Of a stretch of DNA of 8,841 nucleotides, positions 1 through 7,003 are shown in pieces. Every line of letters starts with the position of its first letter. Position 1 is the stretch's first letter. The notes under the pieces were generated by a model that saw only the letters and a program-made list of their open reading frames with translations, had not been told where the DNA came from and did no database searches. This DNA comes from Chitinophagaceae bacterium (GTDB lineage Bacteria > Bacteroidota > Bacteroidia > Chitinophagales > Chitinophagaceae). The position numbers and the translations under genes are program-made. The stretch lies in assembly GCA_023251285.1 (NCBI GenBank), contig JAHEZB010000011.1:1-8841 (forward strand), read 5' to 3'.

Positions 1-55
1 CTGCCCTCCTTAAACAATTTTCTCCGACTTTTGCATCAATAACAAATGAAGGATA

Positions 56-2149
56 ATGTCTAAAGCGATATATGTAACATCTTCAGAATCGAATAGTGGG
101 AAATCGGTTGTCACCTTGGGTTTGATGAATATCTTATTGGGAAAAATCAGTAAAATTGCTTACTTCCGGCCTGTTATCAGGGAAAATGACGTGCACCGGC
201 AGGACACCTACATTCAAACAATGCTTACTCATTTTGGAATAGACACTCCTTATAATGATTGCTTTGCTTTTACTTACAATGAATTCCTCCGATATCGCAG
301 CGAAAACAATAATTCTTTTTTAATCGATACCATTATCAATAAATATAAAAAGCTGGAAGACGCTTATGACTTTGTGCTGGTTGACGGAATGGATTTTGAA
401 GGAGAAGGCGCTTCTTTTGAATTTTCTTCAAACGTGGAAATTGCCAAAAATCTTTCCATTCCGATGATCCTGGTGTCGAAAGCTGAAGGATATACGCCAG
501 ACGAAATCACGCGGAATATACTGGCCACTTTACAGTTCCTGCGAAATCATGATGTGCCCTTACTGGCTGTTATTGCCAATAAAACCAACCCTTCGGATGT
601 AGAAGAATTGCATCTCATGTTCAACCGGCGTTTGCCAAAACACCTTCTGAGTTCTGTCATCCCGGTAATAAATGAACTGCGCAGCCCTACCATGAAAGAA
701 ATTGCAGAGGCAATAAATGGCAAAATATTATTTGGCCAAAATTATCTTTCCAACCAGGTTGATCATTTTATTGTAGGCGCGATGCAGTTGAGCAATTGCC
801 TCACTCATTTGGAAGAAAATACGCTCATCGTTACTCCCGGCGACAGGGGCGATATTATCGTTGCCATGATCCAGGCAAATCTTTCTAAAAATTATCCAAA
901 AGTGGCAGGCATCATACTCTCAGGAGGCCTTGCTCCTGAAGAGCCCATTATAAAACTGGTGGAAGGTTTGGAAACCGTCGTGCCGATTGCGGCTGTAGAA
1001 ACCGGCACTTTCGAAACCGTCAACAATGTTGCTTCTGTCAAATCGAGAATCTATGCAGACAATCATTTTAAAATAGATCTTGCCATCAATACATTTGAAA
1101 AAAATACGGACACGGCTGCGTTAATGGACAAGATCGTTACTTCAAAACCTGAGGGCCTTACGCCCCACATGTTCCAATATCAATTGGTAAAAAGAGCCAA
1201 ACTGGATAAAAAACATATTGTATTGCCCGAGGGCAGCGACGATAGAATACTCGAAGCGGCAGCAAAACTTTTAAAACAGGAAGTGGTAAAACTAACGATC
1301 CTCGGAAAGAAAGAAGAAATTGAAGCATCTCTCAAGCGATTGAACCTGGAACTGGACATGAAAAATGCGCAGATCATTAATCCCGCAGATTCTGCACTGC
1401 TACCGGATTATATTTCTACTTTTTATGAACTCAGAAAAGGGAAAAATGTAAATATGGATATGGCCACAGACTTTATGAAAGACGGCGCTTATTTTGGCAC
1501 CATGATGGTTTATAAAGGAGATGCTGATGGCATGGTTTCCGGTTCTATCAATACTACACAGCACACCATCAGGCCGGCGCTACAATTTATAAAAACAAAG
1601 CCAGGCGTTTCTATTGTATCCTCTGTTTTTTTTATGTGCCTTCCGGATCGGGTCATCGTGTTTGGAGATTGTGCTGTAATTCCGAAACCTACTTCAGAAG
1701 AGCTGGCAGAAATTGCGATCTCTTCGGCAGAAAGCAGCATGATGTTTGGCATTAATCCTAAAATTGCGATGCTTTCTTATTCTTCCGGAAGTTCAGGACA
1801 AGGGGAAGAAGTAGTAAAGGTGCGCCTCGCTACTGAACTGGTAAAATCACGCAGGCCCGACCTGGCTGTGGAAGGCCCGATCCAGTATGATGCGGCAGTT
1901 GATCGTGTCGTTGGACTACAAAAATTACCTCAATCAAAAGTGGCAGGACAGGCAACAGTTTTGATTTTTCCGGATTTAAATACCGGCAATAATACCTATA
2001 AAGCCGTTCAGCGTGAAACCGGTGCTTTAGCGATTGGGCCGATGCTCCAGGGTTTGAACAAACCCGTAAATGACCTTAGCCGTGGCTGTACGGTAGATGA
2101 TATTTTTAATACCGTAGTGATTACGGCGATACAAGCCCAGCAATCTTAA
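56..2149 (+). CDS. pta: Phosphate acetyltransferase (long, three-domain form)
   Basis: Cytoplasmic enzyme that interconverts acetyl-CoA plus phosphate with acetyl phosphate plus CoA; AckA, encoded next, uses the acetyl phosphate. At 697 residues it is the long Pta form. Residues 1-210 form a BioD/P-loop-like domain with SNSGKS at 12-17. Residues about 215-335 are a DRTGG-type domain (TPGDRGD at 260-266). Residues about 370-692 are the catalytic PTA_PTB domain, with LPEGSDDRILEAA (390-402), DGMVSGSINTT (491-501), SYSSGSSGQGEE (574-585), EGPIQYDAAVD (606-616), FPDLNTGNNTYKA (638-650) and GPMLQGLNKPVNDLSRG (661-677). All catalytic-domain motifs are present and the frame is intact. The ATG is preceded by a short purine stretch (aagga) and is the natural domain start. 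Only 55 bases lie upstream; gacttttg at 26-33 is a weak -7-like match with no -33 partner. Domain identities come from family knowledge; the motifs were read directly. Confidence 0.97.
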   Translation: MSKAIYVTSSESNSGKSVVTLGLMNILLGKISKIAYFRPVIRENDVHRQDTYIQTMLTHFGIDTPYNDCFAFTYNEFLRYRSENNNSFLIDTIINKYKKLEDAYDFVLVDGMDFEGEGASFEFSSNVEIAKNLSIPMILVSKAEGYTPDEITRNILATLQFLRNHDVPLLAVIANKTNPSDVEELHLMFNRRLPKHLLSSVIPVINELRSPTMKEIAEAINGKILFGQNYLSNQVDHFIVGAMQLSNCLTHLEENTLIVTPGDRGDIIVAMIQANLSKNYPKVAGIILSGGLAPEEPIIKLVEGLETVVPIAAVETGTFETVNNVASVKSRIYADNHFKIDLAINTFEKNTDTAALMDKIVTSKPEGLTPHMFQYQLVKRAKLDKKHIVLPEGSDDRILEAAAKLLKQEVVKLTILGKKEEIEASLKRLNLELDMKNAQIINPADSALLPDYISTFYELRKGKNVNMDMATDFMKDGAYFGTMMVYKGDADGMVSGSINTTQHTIRPALQFIKTKPGVSIVSSVFFMCLPDRVIVFGDCAVIPKPTSEELAEIAISSAESSMMFGINPKIAMLSYSSGSSGQGEEVVKVRLATELVKSRRPDLAVEGPIQYDAAVDRVVGLQKLPQSKVAGQATVLIFPDLNTGNNTYKAVQRETGALAIGPMLQGLNKPVNDLSRGCTVDDIFNTVVITAIQAQQS

Positions 2150-2160
2150 TTTTGAAGTCA

Positions 2161-2224
2161 AAGGTTGCCAACCTTCATAACTTTATTTCGAGTTTAATAA
2201 ACTCACTTCAAGGTTGGCAACCTT
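2161..2224. repeat. Triple-palindrome cluster between pta and ackA
   Basis: The 90-bp gap holds three 15-nt perfect palindromes, each with 7-bp arms around one centre base. They are aaggttgccaacctt (2161-2175, centre c), gagtttaataaactc (2190-2204, centre a) and aaggttggcaacctt (2210-2224, centre g). The outer two are exact reverse complements of each other, so they can fold separately or pair into one long stem with the middle palindrome in the loop. There is no downstream T-run, so this is not a standard intrinsic terminator. It could be a REP-like element or an mRNA structure that sets the pta/ackA ratio; both roles are inferred. Confidence 0.8.
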
Positions 2225-2239
2225 AAAACCAGATTTAGC

Positions 2240-3442
2240 ATGAATATTTTTGTTATTAACTCAGGAAGCAGTTCTATAAAATACCAGTTTATTGAAATGC
2301 CTTCAGAAAGAGTGATCTGTAGTGGAATGGTAGAAAGGATCGGTAAAGAAGATGCACGCATTATTTACAAAACCGGCAAAAAAGGTGAGGAACAAATTAC
2401 TTCAAAAGTAACGAAAGTTGCCAACCACGCTGAAGGCCTGCAGCAAGTAGTTTCTTTATTAACGGCTAAAGATACCGGCGTCATCAACGATCCTTCAGAA
2501 ATTCACGTCGTCGGCCATAGAGTCGTTCATGGTGGCGAAACTTTTTCCCAAACAACGATAATCACAGAAGAAGTAAAAGAAAAAATTAAACAATTGTTTG
2601 CACTCGCGCCTTTACACAATCCTCCAAATTATACCGGCATTGAAGTGGCTGAAAAACTATTTTCGGAAGCTGTTCAGATTGCCGTATTTGACACGGCTTT
2701 TCATCAAACCATTCCACCGGTTGCCTTTCGCTATGCGATTCCCAACAAATTTTATTATGAGGATGGAATCAGGGTTTACGGCTTTCATGGTACGAGCCAC
2801 AAGTATGTAAGCAACAAAGCGATTGATTATCTAAAAATAGAAACCAGCAAGATCACTACCATTCATCTCGGTAATGGCTGCAGCATGACAGCCGTACAAG
2901 AGGGAAAATCGATAGATACCAGTATGGGTTTCGGGCCAATGAATGGATTGATCATGGGAACGCGTGCAGGGGATATTGATCAATCAGTAATCTTTTATTT
3001 GGTAAATGATTTAGGGTACGAAGTTGAAAAAGTAAAAGATTTGCTTAATTATAAAAGCGGAATGACCGGCCTCACCGGCTTTAACGACATGCGGGATATT
3101 CACCGTCAAATCGAAAATGGGGATGAGCAGGCATTGCTTGCTTTCAGGATGTATGCTTATCGGATCCGTAAATATATCGGTTCTTACGCAGCCGCATTGA
3201 ACGGCCTGGACGCGATTGTTTTTACAGGCGGCGTTGGTGAAAATGATTACCGCATGCGCGAATTGTGTTGTTCGAATATCGATTATCTCGGAATAAAACT
3301 GGACGAAGAAAAAAATAAAACGGCGTCAGGTGACATCCGTGAAATAAATGATGTTTCTTCTGCTGTAAAGATTTTAGTGATTCCTACTGATGAAGAATTA
3401 GAAATTGCAATTCAGTGTTATGAGTTGCTGGAAAGAGGTTGA
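2240..3442 (+). CDS. ackA: Acetate kinase
   Basis: Cytoplasmic kinase of the ASKHA fold that transfers the phosphoryl group between acetyl phosphate and ADP, giving acetate and ATP, and completing the pathway begun by Pta. Its 400 residues match the usual family length. The N-terminal signature VINSGSSSIKYQ covers 5-16. Residues equivalent to the known active site are visible: N7, R94 (GHRVVHGG), H126 (PLHNPPN), D151 (FDTAFH), H183 (GFHGTSH), R242 (GTRAGD) and E385 (PTDEE). The phosphate/nucleotide-binding strands THLGNG-like (IHLGNGCS, 208-215) and FTGGVGEN (328-335) are intact. It starts 90 nt after pta on the same strand with no clear promoter between, so co-transcription is likely. The residue equivalences rest on remembered alignment to characterised acetate kinases; nothing appears truncated. 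Confidence 0.98.
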   Translation: MNIFVINSGSSSIKYQFIEMPSERVICSGMVERIGKEDARIIYKTGKKGEEQITSKVTKVANHAEGLQQVVSLLTAKDTGVINDPSEIHVVGHRVVHGGETFSQTTIITEEVKEKIKQLFALAPLHNPPNYTGIEVAEKLFSEAVQIAVFDTAFHQTIPPVAFRYAIPNKFYYEDGIRVYGFHGTSHKYVSNKAIDYLKIETSKITTIHLGNGCSMTAVQEGKSIDTSMGFGPMNGLIMGTRAGDIDQSVIFYLVNDLGYEVEKVKDLLNYKSGMTGLTGFNDMRDIHRQIENGDEQALLAFRMYAYRIRKYIGSYAAALNGLDAIVFTGGVGENDYRMRELCCSNIDYLGIKLDEEKNKTASGDIREINDVSSAVKILVIPTDEELEIAIQCYELLERG

Positions 3443-3458
3443 AGGTTGAACGTTTGAA
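3437..3458. repeat. Short degenerate heptamer repeat over the ackA stop
   Basis: Two exact copies of ggttgaa (3437-3443 and 3444-3450) are followed by a diverged third, cgtttgaa (3451-3458). The first copy contains the ackA stop codon (3440-3442). It is too short to assign to a named element and may be coincidence. Confidence 0.4.
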
Positions 3459-3622
3459 TCTTCTAGAGAACATTTCTATAATCATCAGCAAAAGCACAAA
3501 TAACTGTGTTTTCATTTCTGTTTTAAGAAGTTTTGCAACCCCTACCATTAATTTTTTTTGGCTTGTTTATCTAATTGCAGCGCGCCAGTTGTCGTTTCTA
3601 AACCGATTCCCGATTTTACCTA
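3443..3622. other. Convergent intergenic gap, no gene seen
   Basis: This 180-bp stretch separates the 3' ends of ackA and the minus-strand gene. It is AT-rich and has no convincing hairpin-plus-T terminator for either gene. The only open frame across it starts from a TTG inside the end of ackA and looks non-coding. Its middle part (3488-3575) holds the left copy of a degenerate repeat that recurs upstream of the porin gene. Confidence 0.6.
3488..3565 (+). repeat. Degenerate direct repeat, left copy
   Basis: The core at 3513-3544 aligns with 5300-5333 at about 29 of 34 columns, with two single-T gaps (shared catttctg/cattttctg, tgtttt, agaag and tttgca blocks). Weaker similarity extends left from gca..aaag and right into a T-rich run. 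The ttttg at 3531-3535 matches the -33-like box of the right copy, but the -7-like box is not preserved here. The alignment was made by eye. Confidence 0.45.
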
Positions 3623-5044
3623 CTAATATTTGACCTTTGCAAAGCACATATAACCTCTGAACACACATGGGAAAATCGTTTCGGAAGAACTGACCTGCTT
3701 TCCACGAATCTCCAACTGGTAGTTAAGATCGAGATTACTGAGGGGCGTTTTGTTTGAAAGATCCCCGTCGCTGCTAAGGGTCTGCTCCTTCATAATTTCC
3801 GTTTGCCTTTCAATTTCGTTAAACAGGAAATGTAAGCTGTTGCCGGTATTTATTACAGCAAATGAGGGGAAACGTCCGGTCTGGGATTTTATGATCTCGT
3901 TACTCCATTTAAGATGAGCTTTATTATCAAAGTATAATATGACAACATTTTTGTAAAAAATACTTGACAAAAACCTAATACTCGAAAATACGTATTGGGC
4001 AGATGAAAAAATAAAGTTTTGAGGCCATGGGAAGACATAATGGCCCTGTATCCCAAGGTCTTCCGCGGTTACTATAAATCCGCCATCTTTTGTTAGAATA
4101 ACATTTCTCAAATAAAAATAATTCAAGCTGGAAGTACTTGCGAATGAAAAAAAATTCTTTGCCAACAGCGAATCTCCTCTTTTGCTCCAAATTGCGGTAT
4201 ATGGGCCTTCTTTGTAACCGTTTCTTTTCTTATAATACAACGAGTTGATGAGGTAATTTTTATTCAAGTTATCGATCTTCAGATCTACACCGTCCAATAA
4301 ATTTCCGGATAAATCCAATGCATGAATGTTGAACCTGTTCTCGGTCGGCCCTTTGGTAACCAGTACTAAATGTTCAAAAAGATCAGTCGTCTCTAACTTA
4401 GTTCCTTTCGCAAACACAAAATTTCCGTCGTTATCAACCAGGAAATCGCTGAAAAGATCATTTTCCGTCTCAAAAAAACTTTGTATCTCCGATTTATGTA
4501 TTAAGTGAAGGCTTTCGTTAAAAAGAAGTGTAGTAAAATGGAATAGGCCGCTTCCTGTGTAAAAATCTCCTTTGTCAATTTTATACACCATGATTTTGGA
4601 CCGGTCTTCACTGCTGCTAACGTGATAAAGTTTAATATCTGCAAGAAATTTGATGTGTGAGGTATCAAGCCGAATAGGTTCCTGTATAATTTTCCCATTC
4701 CCGTCTATCGCAGCCGCCATACAGTAAAAAACATTTCTCTTTTGAAATTGGTATATTACATCAACCCGGTCAAAACAATTTACAAATTCGACACTTATCA
4801 CATTTGAAGGTATAAACTTGAGGTTTACATCTTCTTTCAATTTCATGTTGTTATCATAAATGCTTATTAAATGCTTATAACGAACGCCCTTATAAATTAA
4901 AACGTTCTCGTTTAATTTTCCTATAATATTATAGGCACCGCCAAAAACAAGGTCATCGTGACCAGGTTTGCTATATGCGATCTCCTGTGCAGTTAATGAT
5001 AAAAATGATATACTCAGAATTAGAAAAATGATAATACTTTTCAT
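3623..5044 (-). CDS. Secreted protein of unknown function, possibly beta-propeller-like
   Basis: I do not recognise the family. From the ATG at 5042-5044 it has 473 residues. It opens with a clear signal peptide (MKSIIIFLILSISFLSLTAQ), so the mature protein should lie in the periplasm or outside the cell; there is no lipobox cysteine and no obvious sorting domain at the C-terminus. The frame stays open to an earlier ATG at 5093-5095, but the extra 17 residues would put charged sequence before the signal peptide, so I chose the inner start. The body is rich in alternating hydrophobic/polar strands. It has spaced turns of the D-x-DGN type (DNDGNFVFA about 204-212, TKDGGFIVTAED 318-329, FDNKAHLKWSN 372-382), which would suit a beta-propeller; this is inference. 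It stands alone, divergent from the porin operon and convergent with ackA. Confidence 0.8.
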   Translation of the reverse strand: MKSIIIFLILSISFLSLTAQEIAYSKPGHDDLVFGGAYNIIGKLNENVLIYKGVRYKHLISIYDNNMKLKEDVNLKFIPSNVISVEFVNCFDRVDVIYQFQKRNVFYCMAAAIDGNGKIIQEPIRLDTSHIKFLADIKLYHVSSSEDRSKIMVYKIDKGDFYTGSGLFHFTTLLFNESLHLIHKSEIQSFFETENDLFSDFLVDNDGNFVFAKGTKLETTDLFEHLVLVTKGPTENRFNIHALDLSGNLLDGVDLKIDNLNKNYLINSLYYKKRNGYKEGPYTAIWSKRGDSLLAKNFFSFASTSSLNYFYLRNVILTKDGGFIVTAEDLGIQGHYVFPWPQNFIFSSAQYVFSSIRFLSSIFYKNVVILYFDNKAHLKWSNEIIKSQTGRFPSFAVINTGNSLHFLFNEIERQTEIMKEQTLSSDGDLSNKTPLSNLDLNYQLEIRGKQVSSSETIFPCVFRGYMCFAKVKY

Positions 5045-5113
5045 GCTGATTGAAAGGCGGATTTGAAATTTAAAACATAAGCGGTATTTGTTCATCTGTT
5101 ACATAAGATCATT

Positions 5114-5121
5114 CAAAAATA
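5114..5121 (-). promoter_or_regulatory. Candidate -7 box for the minus-strand secreted-protein gene
   Basis: Read on the minus strand, the sequence is TATTTTTG, an exact match to the Bacteroidetes -7 consensus TAnnTTTG. It lies about 70 nt upstream of the preferred start. No clear TTG was found at the expected -33 position, and such AT-rich matches arise by chance, so support is weak. Confidence 0.3.
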
Positions 5122-5270
5122 GCAAATAGACGATAAATAATGCTTTTGGCGACATCTATTCAGCCTTGTGGATAAAGCTATGCTAAATAACAGCGATTGA
5201 AGAAACACATGGAGGATGGAATAGTAACGAAAGGTTTCAACCGCACCGTCTGGCCGTTCACAAATTTGGC

Positions 5271-5350
5271 GCAACAAAAGAATAAATAAGCGTAATTCCC
5301 ATTTTCTGTTTTCAGAAGTTTTTGCATCCACTATAATTATTTTTATTTTG
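5271..5350 (+). repeat. Degenerate direct repeat, right copy
   Basis: This is the partner of the copy at 3488-3565. The core is 5300-5333, and matching continues left over gca..aaag.a.aaataa. The copy contains the candidate porin-operon promoter. The two copies are in the same orientation and flank the minus-strand gene. Confidence 0.45.
5319..5350 (+). promoter_or_regulatory. Candidate promoter of the porin operon
   Basis: A ttttttg-type -33 box (tttttg, 5319-5324) is followed by exactly 19 nt and then tattttg (5344-5350). That is one T short of the Bacteroidetes -7 consensus TAnnTTTG. The spacing and orientation fit the housekeeping sigma factor of this phylum. Transcription would begin near 5357, leaving a leader of about 70 nt before the porin ATG at 5426. 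Confidence 0.5.
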
Positions 5351-5377
5351 TTAAAAATTCTTTAACTAATTTTAGGT

Positions 5378-5387
5378 CGCAATTGCG
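5378..5387. promoter_or_regulatory. 10-bp palindrome in the porin leader
   Basis: cgcaattgcg is a perfect palindrome 38 nt before the porin start codon and about 20 nt after the inferred transcription start. It could be an operator half-site or chance; no known regulator site is recognised. Confidence 0.2.
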
Positions 5388-5425
5388 GCACTCCATATTC
5401 ATAAAATTATTTGCAATAAATTCTT

Positions 5426-6442
5426 ATGATATCAAAAAAAACAACAGTCATTTTCTTTTTACTATTCGTGTTTACTGTATTTTTTTCGCTTTCATCTTCT
5501 GCTCAAAATACCCAGATAAAAGGCTTTGCGGATGTTCTTACTTCTTATCAAAATGGAAAAGCTTCTTTCGGCTTTGATGAACAGGATCTTTTTATCACTT
5601 CGGAACTGACAGATCGGATATCTTTCCTGGGAGAAAGTGTATTTAAATATACGCCCTCCTCTCCTACCGATTTTTCTGTAAGCATTGAGCGGCTCATCAT
5701 TAAATACAATTTCCAGGGCAATAACAACCTCATTCTCGGAAAGATCCATTCACCGATAAATTATTGGAACAACACGTATCATCACGGGAGGGTTTTTTAT
5801 CCAACAATTGGGCGACCATTACTTTTTGCTGCAGAAATAATCCCGCTTCATACAACCGGCATCAGTTTGCAGGGACATGATTTTGGAAACCTGAGATTTG
5901 GATATGATGTAGTGATAGGCAACGGGCTTGGTTCAGCGCCGGTTCAGGATAATGACAAGCGCAAATCCGTTACAGTAGCCGCTCACATTAAACCGATAGA
6001 CGATCTTTATCTTGGCGTTTCCTGGTACAATGATGCCGTTTCCAAAGGCGCTACGGTAATGAATAAAGTAATTGGCTGGAAAGTAAATCAAAATCTTTTT
6101 ACCGGTTCGGTCGCGTATTTTGGAAAGAAATTTGAACTGCTTACTGAAGGTACATGGGGCATTGACAAAACGGATACCACAGGTTCAAAAAATACACTGG
6201 CAGCGTATCTTTATACAGGATATAAGGTTACGGAAAAATTAATTCCGTACATCAGGCTGGATGATCTTCAATATCAAAACGGCGAAATTTATTTTACCAA
6301 AAACAATACAACTTCTGTTATCGCCGGCTTGCGCTACCAGATCAATTATCTCGCTGTTGTAAAATTAGAATTTCAACATCAGCATGCCGAACTGGAAGGA
6401 AATACCAATAGTATCACCGCACAATTTGCAGTAGGATTTTAA
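5426..6442 (+). CDS. Outer-membrane porin-like beta-barrel protein
   Basis: A 338-residue protein with a signal peptide (hydrophobic 8-22, likely cleavage after SSSA at 26). The rest is built of amphipathic strands typical of a porin barrel: IKGFADVLTSYQNG (31-44), GLRYQINYLAVVKLEFQHQHAEL near the end, and a final strand ending AQFAVGF with C-terminal phenylalanine, the usual outer-membrane assembly signal. Charged or aromatic loops such as HSPINYWNNTYHHGR separate strands, and the length allows roughly 14-16 strands. By analogy it resembles OprO/OprP-like or general porins of this phylum, but I cannot assign a substrate. It is the first gene of an apparent operon; the PstS-like gene begins only 2 nt after its stop. 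The ATG is immediately followed by the lysine-rich signal-peptide start, and an out-of-frame upstream ATG was ignored. Confidence 0.85.
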   Translation: MISKKTTVIFFLLFVFTVFFSLSSSAQNTQIKGFADVLTSYQNGKASFGFDEQDLFITSELTDRISFLGESVFKYTPSSPTDFSVSIERLIIKYNFQGNNNLILGKIHSPINYWNNTYHHGRVFYPTIGRPLLFAAEIIPLHTTGISLQGHDFGNLRFGYDVVIGNGLGSAPVQDNDKRKSVTVAAHIKPIDDLYLGVSWYNDAVSKGATVMNKVIGWKVNQNLFTGSVAYFGKKFELLTEGTWGIDKTDTTGSKNTLAAYLYTGYKVTEKLIPYIRLDDLQYQNGEIYFTKNNTTSVIAGLRYQINYLAVVKLEFQHQHAELEGNTNSITAQFAVGF

Positions 6443-6444
6443 TT

Positions 6445-6918
6445 ATGAAAATGAAAAGAATCAAACGATACCAACGTTTCATCTTTACAAAATTCTTTTT
6501 TGTAACAATAATTCTTTTTTCTGCCTTCTCCGGTTTATCACAAACTTCGGCACTAACTGTGATCAGCAATCAAAAAGGCGCTCCTGCTACTTTAAATTTT
6601 TCTCAGTTGAAATCCATTTTCATGGGCGAACAACAACGCTGGCGCAGTGGCACCAAGATCACCATCGCATTGATGAAAACAAATACCGCTGCAGGTAAAA
6701 ATACTTCTGAAACACTTTATGGGATGAGCGCAGATGAATTGAATAAATTCTGGCTGGCATTGGTATTCCAGGGAAAAGCTTCGGCGCCTAATTTTTTTAA
6801 TTCTGCAAGTGAATTAGAAAATTTTGTTGCCCAAAACCCAGGCGCGATCGGTATTGTAGACCAGGTAGCGGCGAATGATGAAATTAAAACTGTGCAGGTG
6901 GAAGGGAAAAAATTATAG
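6445..6918 (+). CDS. Small PstS-like periplasmic binding protein
   Basis: Secreted 157-residue protein with a basic N-terminus, a hydrophobic core (about 17-30) and likely cleavage near LSQ-TSA (33). The mature part resembles PBP-like domains of the phosphate-binding (PstS) superfamily. It has LTVISNQKG (37-45), NFSQLKSIFMGEQQRWRSGTKI (51-72; compare the L-x-x-IF-x-G-x-x-x-x-W-x-x-G pattern of PstS) and the late NPGAIGIVD (131-139). With about 124 mature residues it is less than half the size of classical PstS, so it probably represents a compact family rather than a full two-lobed transporter subunit. No ABC permease or ATPase gene is present nearby. It starts 2 nt after the porin and is followed by a sensor kinase, so a role in solute sensing or capture is inferred. 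ATG codons at 6445 and 6451 are both possible starts. Confidence 0.75.
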   Translation: MKMKRIKRYQRFIFTKFFFVTIILFSAFSGLSQTSALTVISNQKGAPATLNFSQLKSIFMGEQQRWRSGTKITIALMKTNTAAGKNTSETLYGMSADELNKFWLALVFQGKASAPNFFNSASELENFVAQNPGAIGIVDQVAANDEIKTVQVEGKKL

Positions 6919-6922
6919 ATTA

Positions 6923-6954
6923 ATATGCTCATGTGCCAATGCGCTGATGTGCTG
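6923..6954. repeat. Four-unit degenerate octamer tandem repeat
   Basis: The gap between the binding-protein and kinase genes (6919-7003) holds four consecutive 8-mers: atatgctc, atgtgcca, atgcgctg and atgtgctg, following the pattern atRtgcYN with one t/c change. The period of 8 is not a multiple of 3 and it lies outside coding sequence. It resembles gtgctgat-type intergenic repeats that I recall from Bacteroidota genomes, which would need a search to confirm. Confidence 0.55.
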
Positions 6955-7003
6955 ATCAATTTCCGATGATAATTCAATAAATCCTGCGAAAATCAAAACA
7001 AAA

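Larger units (their letters stand above)
5096..5425. other. Divergent intergenic region, no supported gene
   Basis: About 330 bases separate the minus-strand secreted-protein gene from the porin operon. I see no credible gene. A minus-strand frame at 5113-5331 has no recognisable motif, and a plus-strand 26-codon frame at 5209-5289 is too short to support. The region holds candidate promoters for both directions, the right copy of the degenerate repeat and a 10-bp palindrome near the porin start. Confidence 0.6.

Noticed and set aside
2161..2224. Intrinsic terminator between pta and ackA
   Set aside because: The hairpins are not followed by a T-run on either strand, and the two genes form one pathway unit.
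3551..3559. T-run as an ackA terminator
   Set aside because: No stable stem directly precedes the run; it is part of the degenerate repeat.
3439..3633. 64-codon plus-strand open frame after ackA
   Set aside because: It begins with a TTG inside the ackA end, has no recognisable motif and is explained by AT-rich intergenic DNA carrying the degenerate repeat.
5045..5095. Upstream ATG extending the minus-strand protein by 17 residues
   Set aside because: It would place a charged extension before an ideal signal peptide that starts at its own ATG.
5209..5289. 26-codon plus-strand frame preceded by a purine-rich stretch
   Set aside because: Too short, no recognisable peptide, and it overlaps the repeat and promoter region.
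5113..5331. 72-codon minus-strand open frame upstream of the secreted-protein gene
   Set aside because: No signal peptide, domain or family resemblance; it spans the repeat copy and the candidate promoters of both neighbours.
6445..6918. Pst-type phosphate ABC transporter operon
   Set aside because: No permease or ATPase genes follow, and the binding protein is far too short for a normal PstS.
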